A stretch of 12,900 nt of DNA. Origin: an uncultured Cryptobacterium sp. (GTDB lineage: Bacteria; Actinomycetota; Coriobacteriia; Coriobacteriales; Eggerthellaceae). Made by a program: the position numbers and the translations under genes. Location: positions 1-12,900 of the forward strand of contig USIG01000034.1 in NCBI GenBank assembly GCA_900554685.1, read 5' to 3'. Under the pieces are notes generated by a model. It was not told where the DNA came from, did no database searches, and worked only from the letters and a program-made list of their open reading frames with translations. How positions within the stretch are numbered: position 1 is the first letter of the stretch; the number at the start of each line of letters is the position of its first letter. This document shows positions 12,821 through 12,900 of this stretch, piece after piece.

Positions 12821-12881
12821 CCAGTGTCGAAAACGTGCCAGACGATTTATTAAAGGAGGTAAGCGCGATGTACGACACTGG
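12821..12881 (+). repeat. Inverted repeat enclosing the amt ribosome binding site and start
   Basis: CCAGTGTCG (12821-12829) is the perfect reverse complement of CGACACTGG (12873-12881), which lies in codons 2-5 of amt. Inside, CGTGC (12834-12838) can pair with GCGCG (12863-12867) with one U-G pair. The folded leader would hold AAAGGAGGT (12852-12860) in the apical loop and the ATG in an internal loop. It may influence translation initiation; function is inferred. Confidence 0.45.
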
Positions 12882-12900
12882 AGCAACCGCATTCATGCTG
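12868..12900 (+). CDS. Ammonium transporter, N-terminal fragment cut by the window end
   Basis: Only 11 codons are visible, reading MYDTGATAFML, and the frame is open to the window edge. This resembles the start of the mature Amt/AmtB ammonium channel family, whose first membrane helix begins with a (D/N)TGDTA(F/W)ML-like segment. The ATG is backed by a near-perfect ribosome site, AAAGGAGGT, ending 7 bases upstream, so a real gene start is nearly certain. The family call rests on a very short match and is tentative. If right, the protein is a trimeric inner-membrane ammonium channel, usually controlled by nitrogen status and often followed by a PII (glnK) gene, which would lie beyond the window. 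The leader holds the inverted repeat described separately. Confidence 0.65.
   Translation, partial: MYDTGATAFML

Larger units (their letters stand above)
12436..12867. other. 432-base gene-free region between dxs and amt
   Basis: No convincing open frame or tRNA is present. The region begins with an imperfect hairpin (GCTAACAC 12439-12446 with GTGTGAGC 12460-12467) near the dxs stop, which may be a weak terminator. It then has nested inverted repeats (12487-12554), T-rich stretches (12561-12582, 12630-12636, 12671-12684), a candidate promoter, and the amt leader. It is noticeably more T-rich than the genes. Confidence 0.7.

Noticed and set aside
12436..12867. Search for tRNA, CRISPR repeats or attachment site in the dxs-amt spacer
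   Set aside because: No T-arm GGTTCGA-like box, no regularly spaced repeats and no integrase-type neighbours.

Overview
The window looks like a piece of chromosome from a low- to moderate-GC member of the Coriobacteriia (Actinobacteria), perhaps an Atopobium-like relative. That placement is inference from gene content, overall base composition and strong AGGAGG-type ribosome binding sites; I could not run a database comparison. All genes lie on the + strand and are tightly packed. There are no RNA genes, insertion sequences, phage genes or CRISPR repeats that I can see.

Layout. (1) Positions 1-1233: the 3' part of a YqeG-type HAD phosphatase gene, overlapped by a gene for a shikimate-dehydrogenase-like protein that appears to have lost the family's catalytic residues. 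(2) 1288-4159: a shikimate-pathway block aroC-aroK-aroB. A candidate extended -10 promoter lies just upstream of aroC. (3) 4304-6017: an M24 Xaa-Pro aminopeptidase gene and efp (elongation factor P), closed by a GC-rich hairpin. (4) 6142-9396: a biotin-enzyme pair. The first gene fuses a pyruvate/oxaloacetate carboxyltransferase domain to an AccB-type biotin carrier; the second is accC biotin carboxylase. (5) 9398-12435: an Asp23/YqhY-family gene, nusB, xseB and dxs. (6) 12436-12867: a 432-base gene-free region with several inverted repeats and T-tracts. (7) From 12868: the first 11 codons of what looks like an ammonium transporter (amt).

How the genes fit together. The order accB-accC-yqhY-nusB-xseB-dxs recalls the Bacillus subtilis cluster accB-accC-yqhY-nusB-folD-xseA-xseB-ispA-dxs, with folD, xseA and ispA absent here. 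The carboxyltransferase domain has been joined to the front of accB. The encoded proteins can form a split pyruvate carboxylase (or decarboxylase/transcarboxylase). An in-frame GTG with an AAGGAGG site at the exact domain junction suggests that free AccB may also be made, possibly for acetyl-CoA carboxylase. This is the most interesting signal in the window.

Other points worth a second look are the degenerate AroE-like protein, a perfect 9-base inverted repeat enclosing the amt ribosome binding site and start codon, and nested inverted repeats after dxs.
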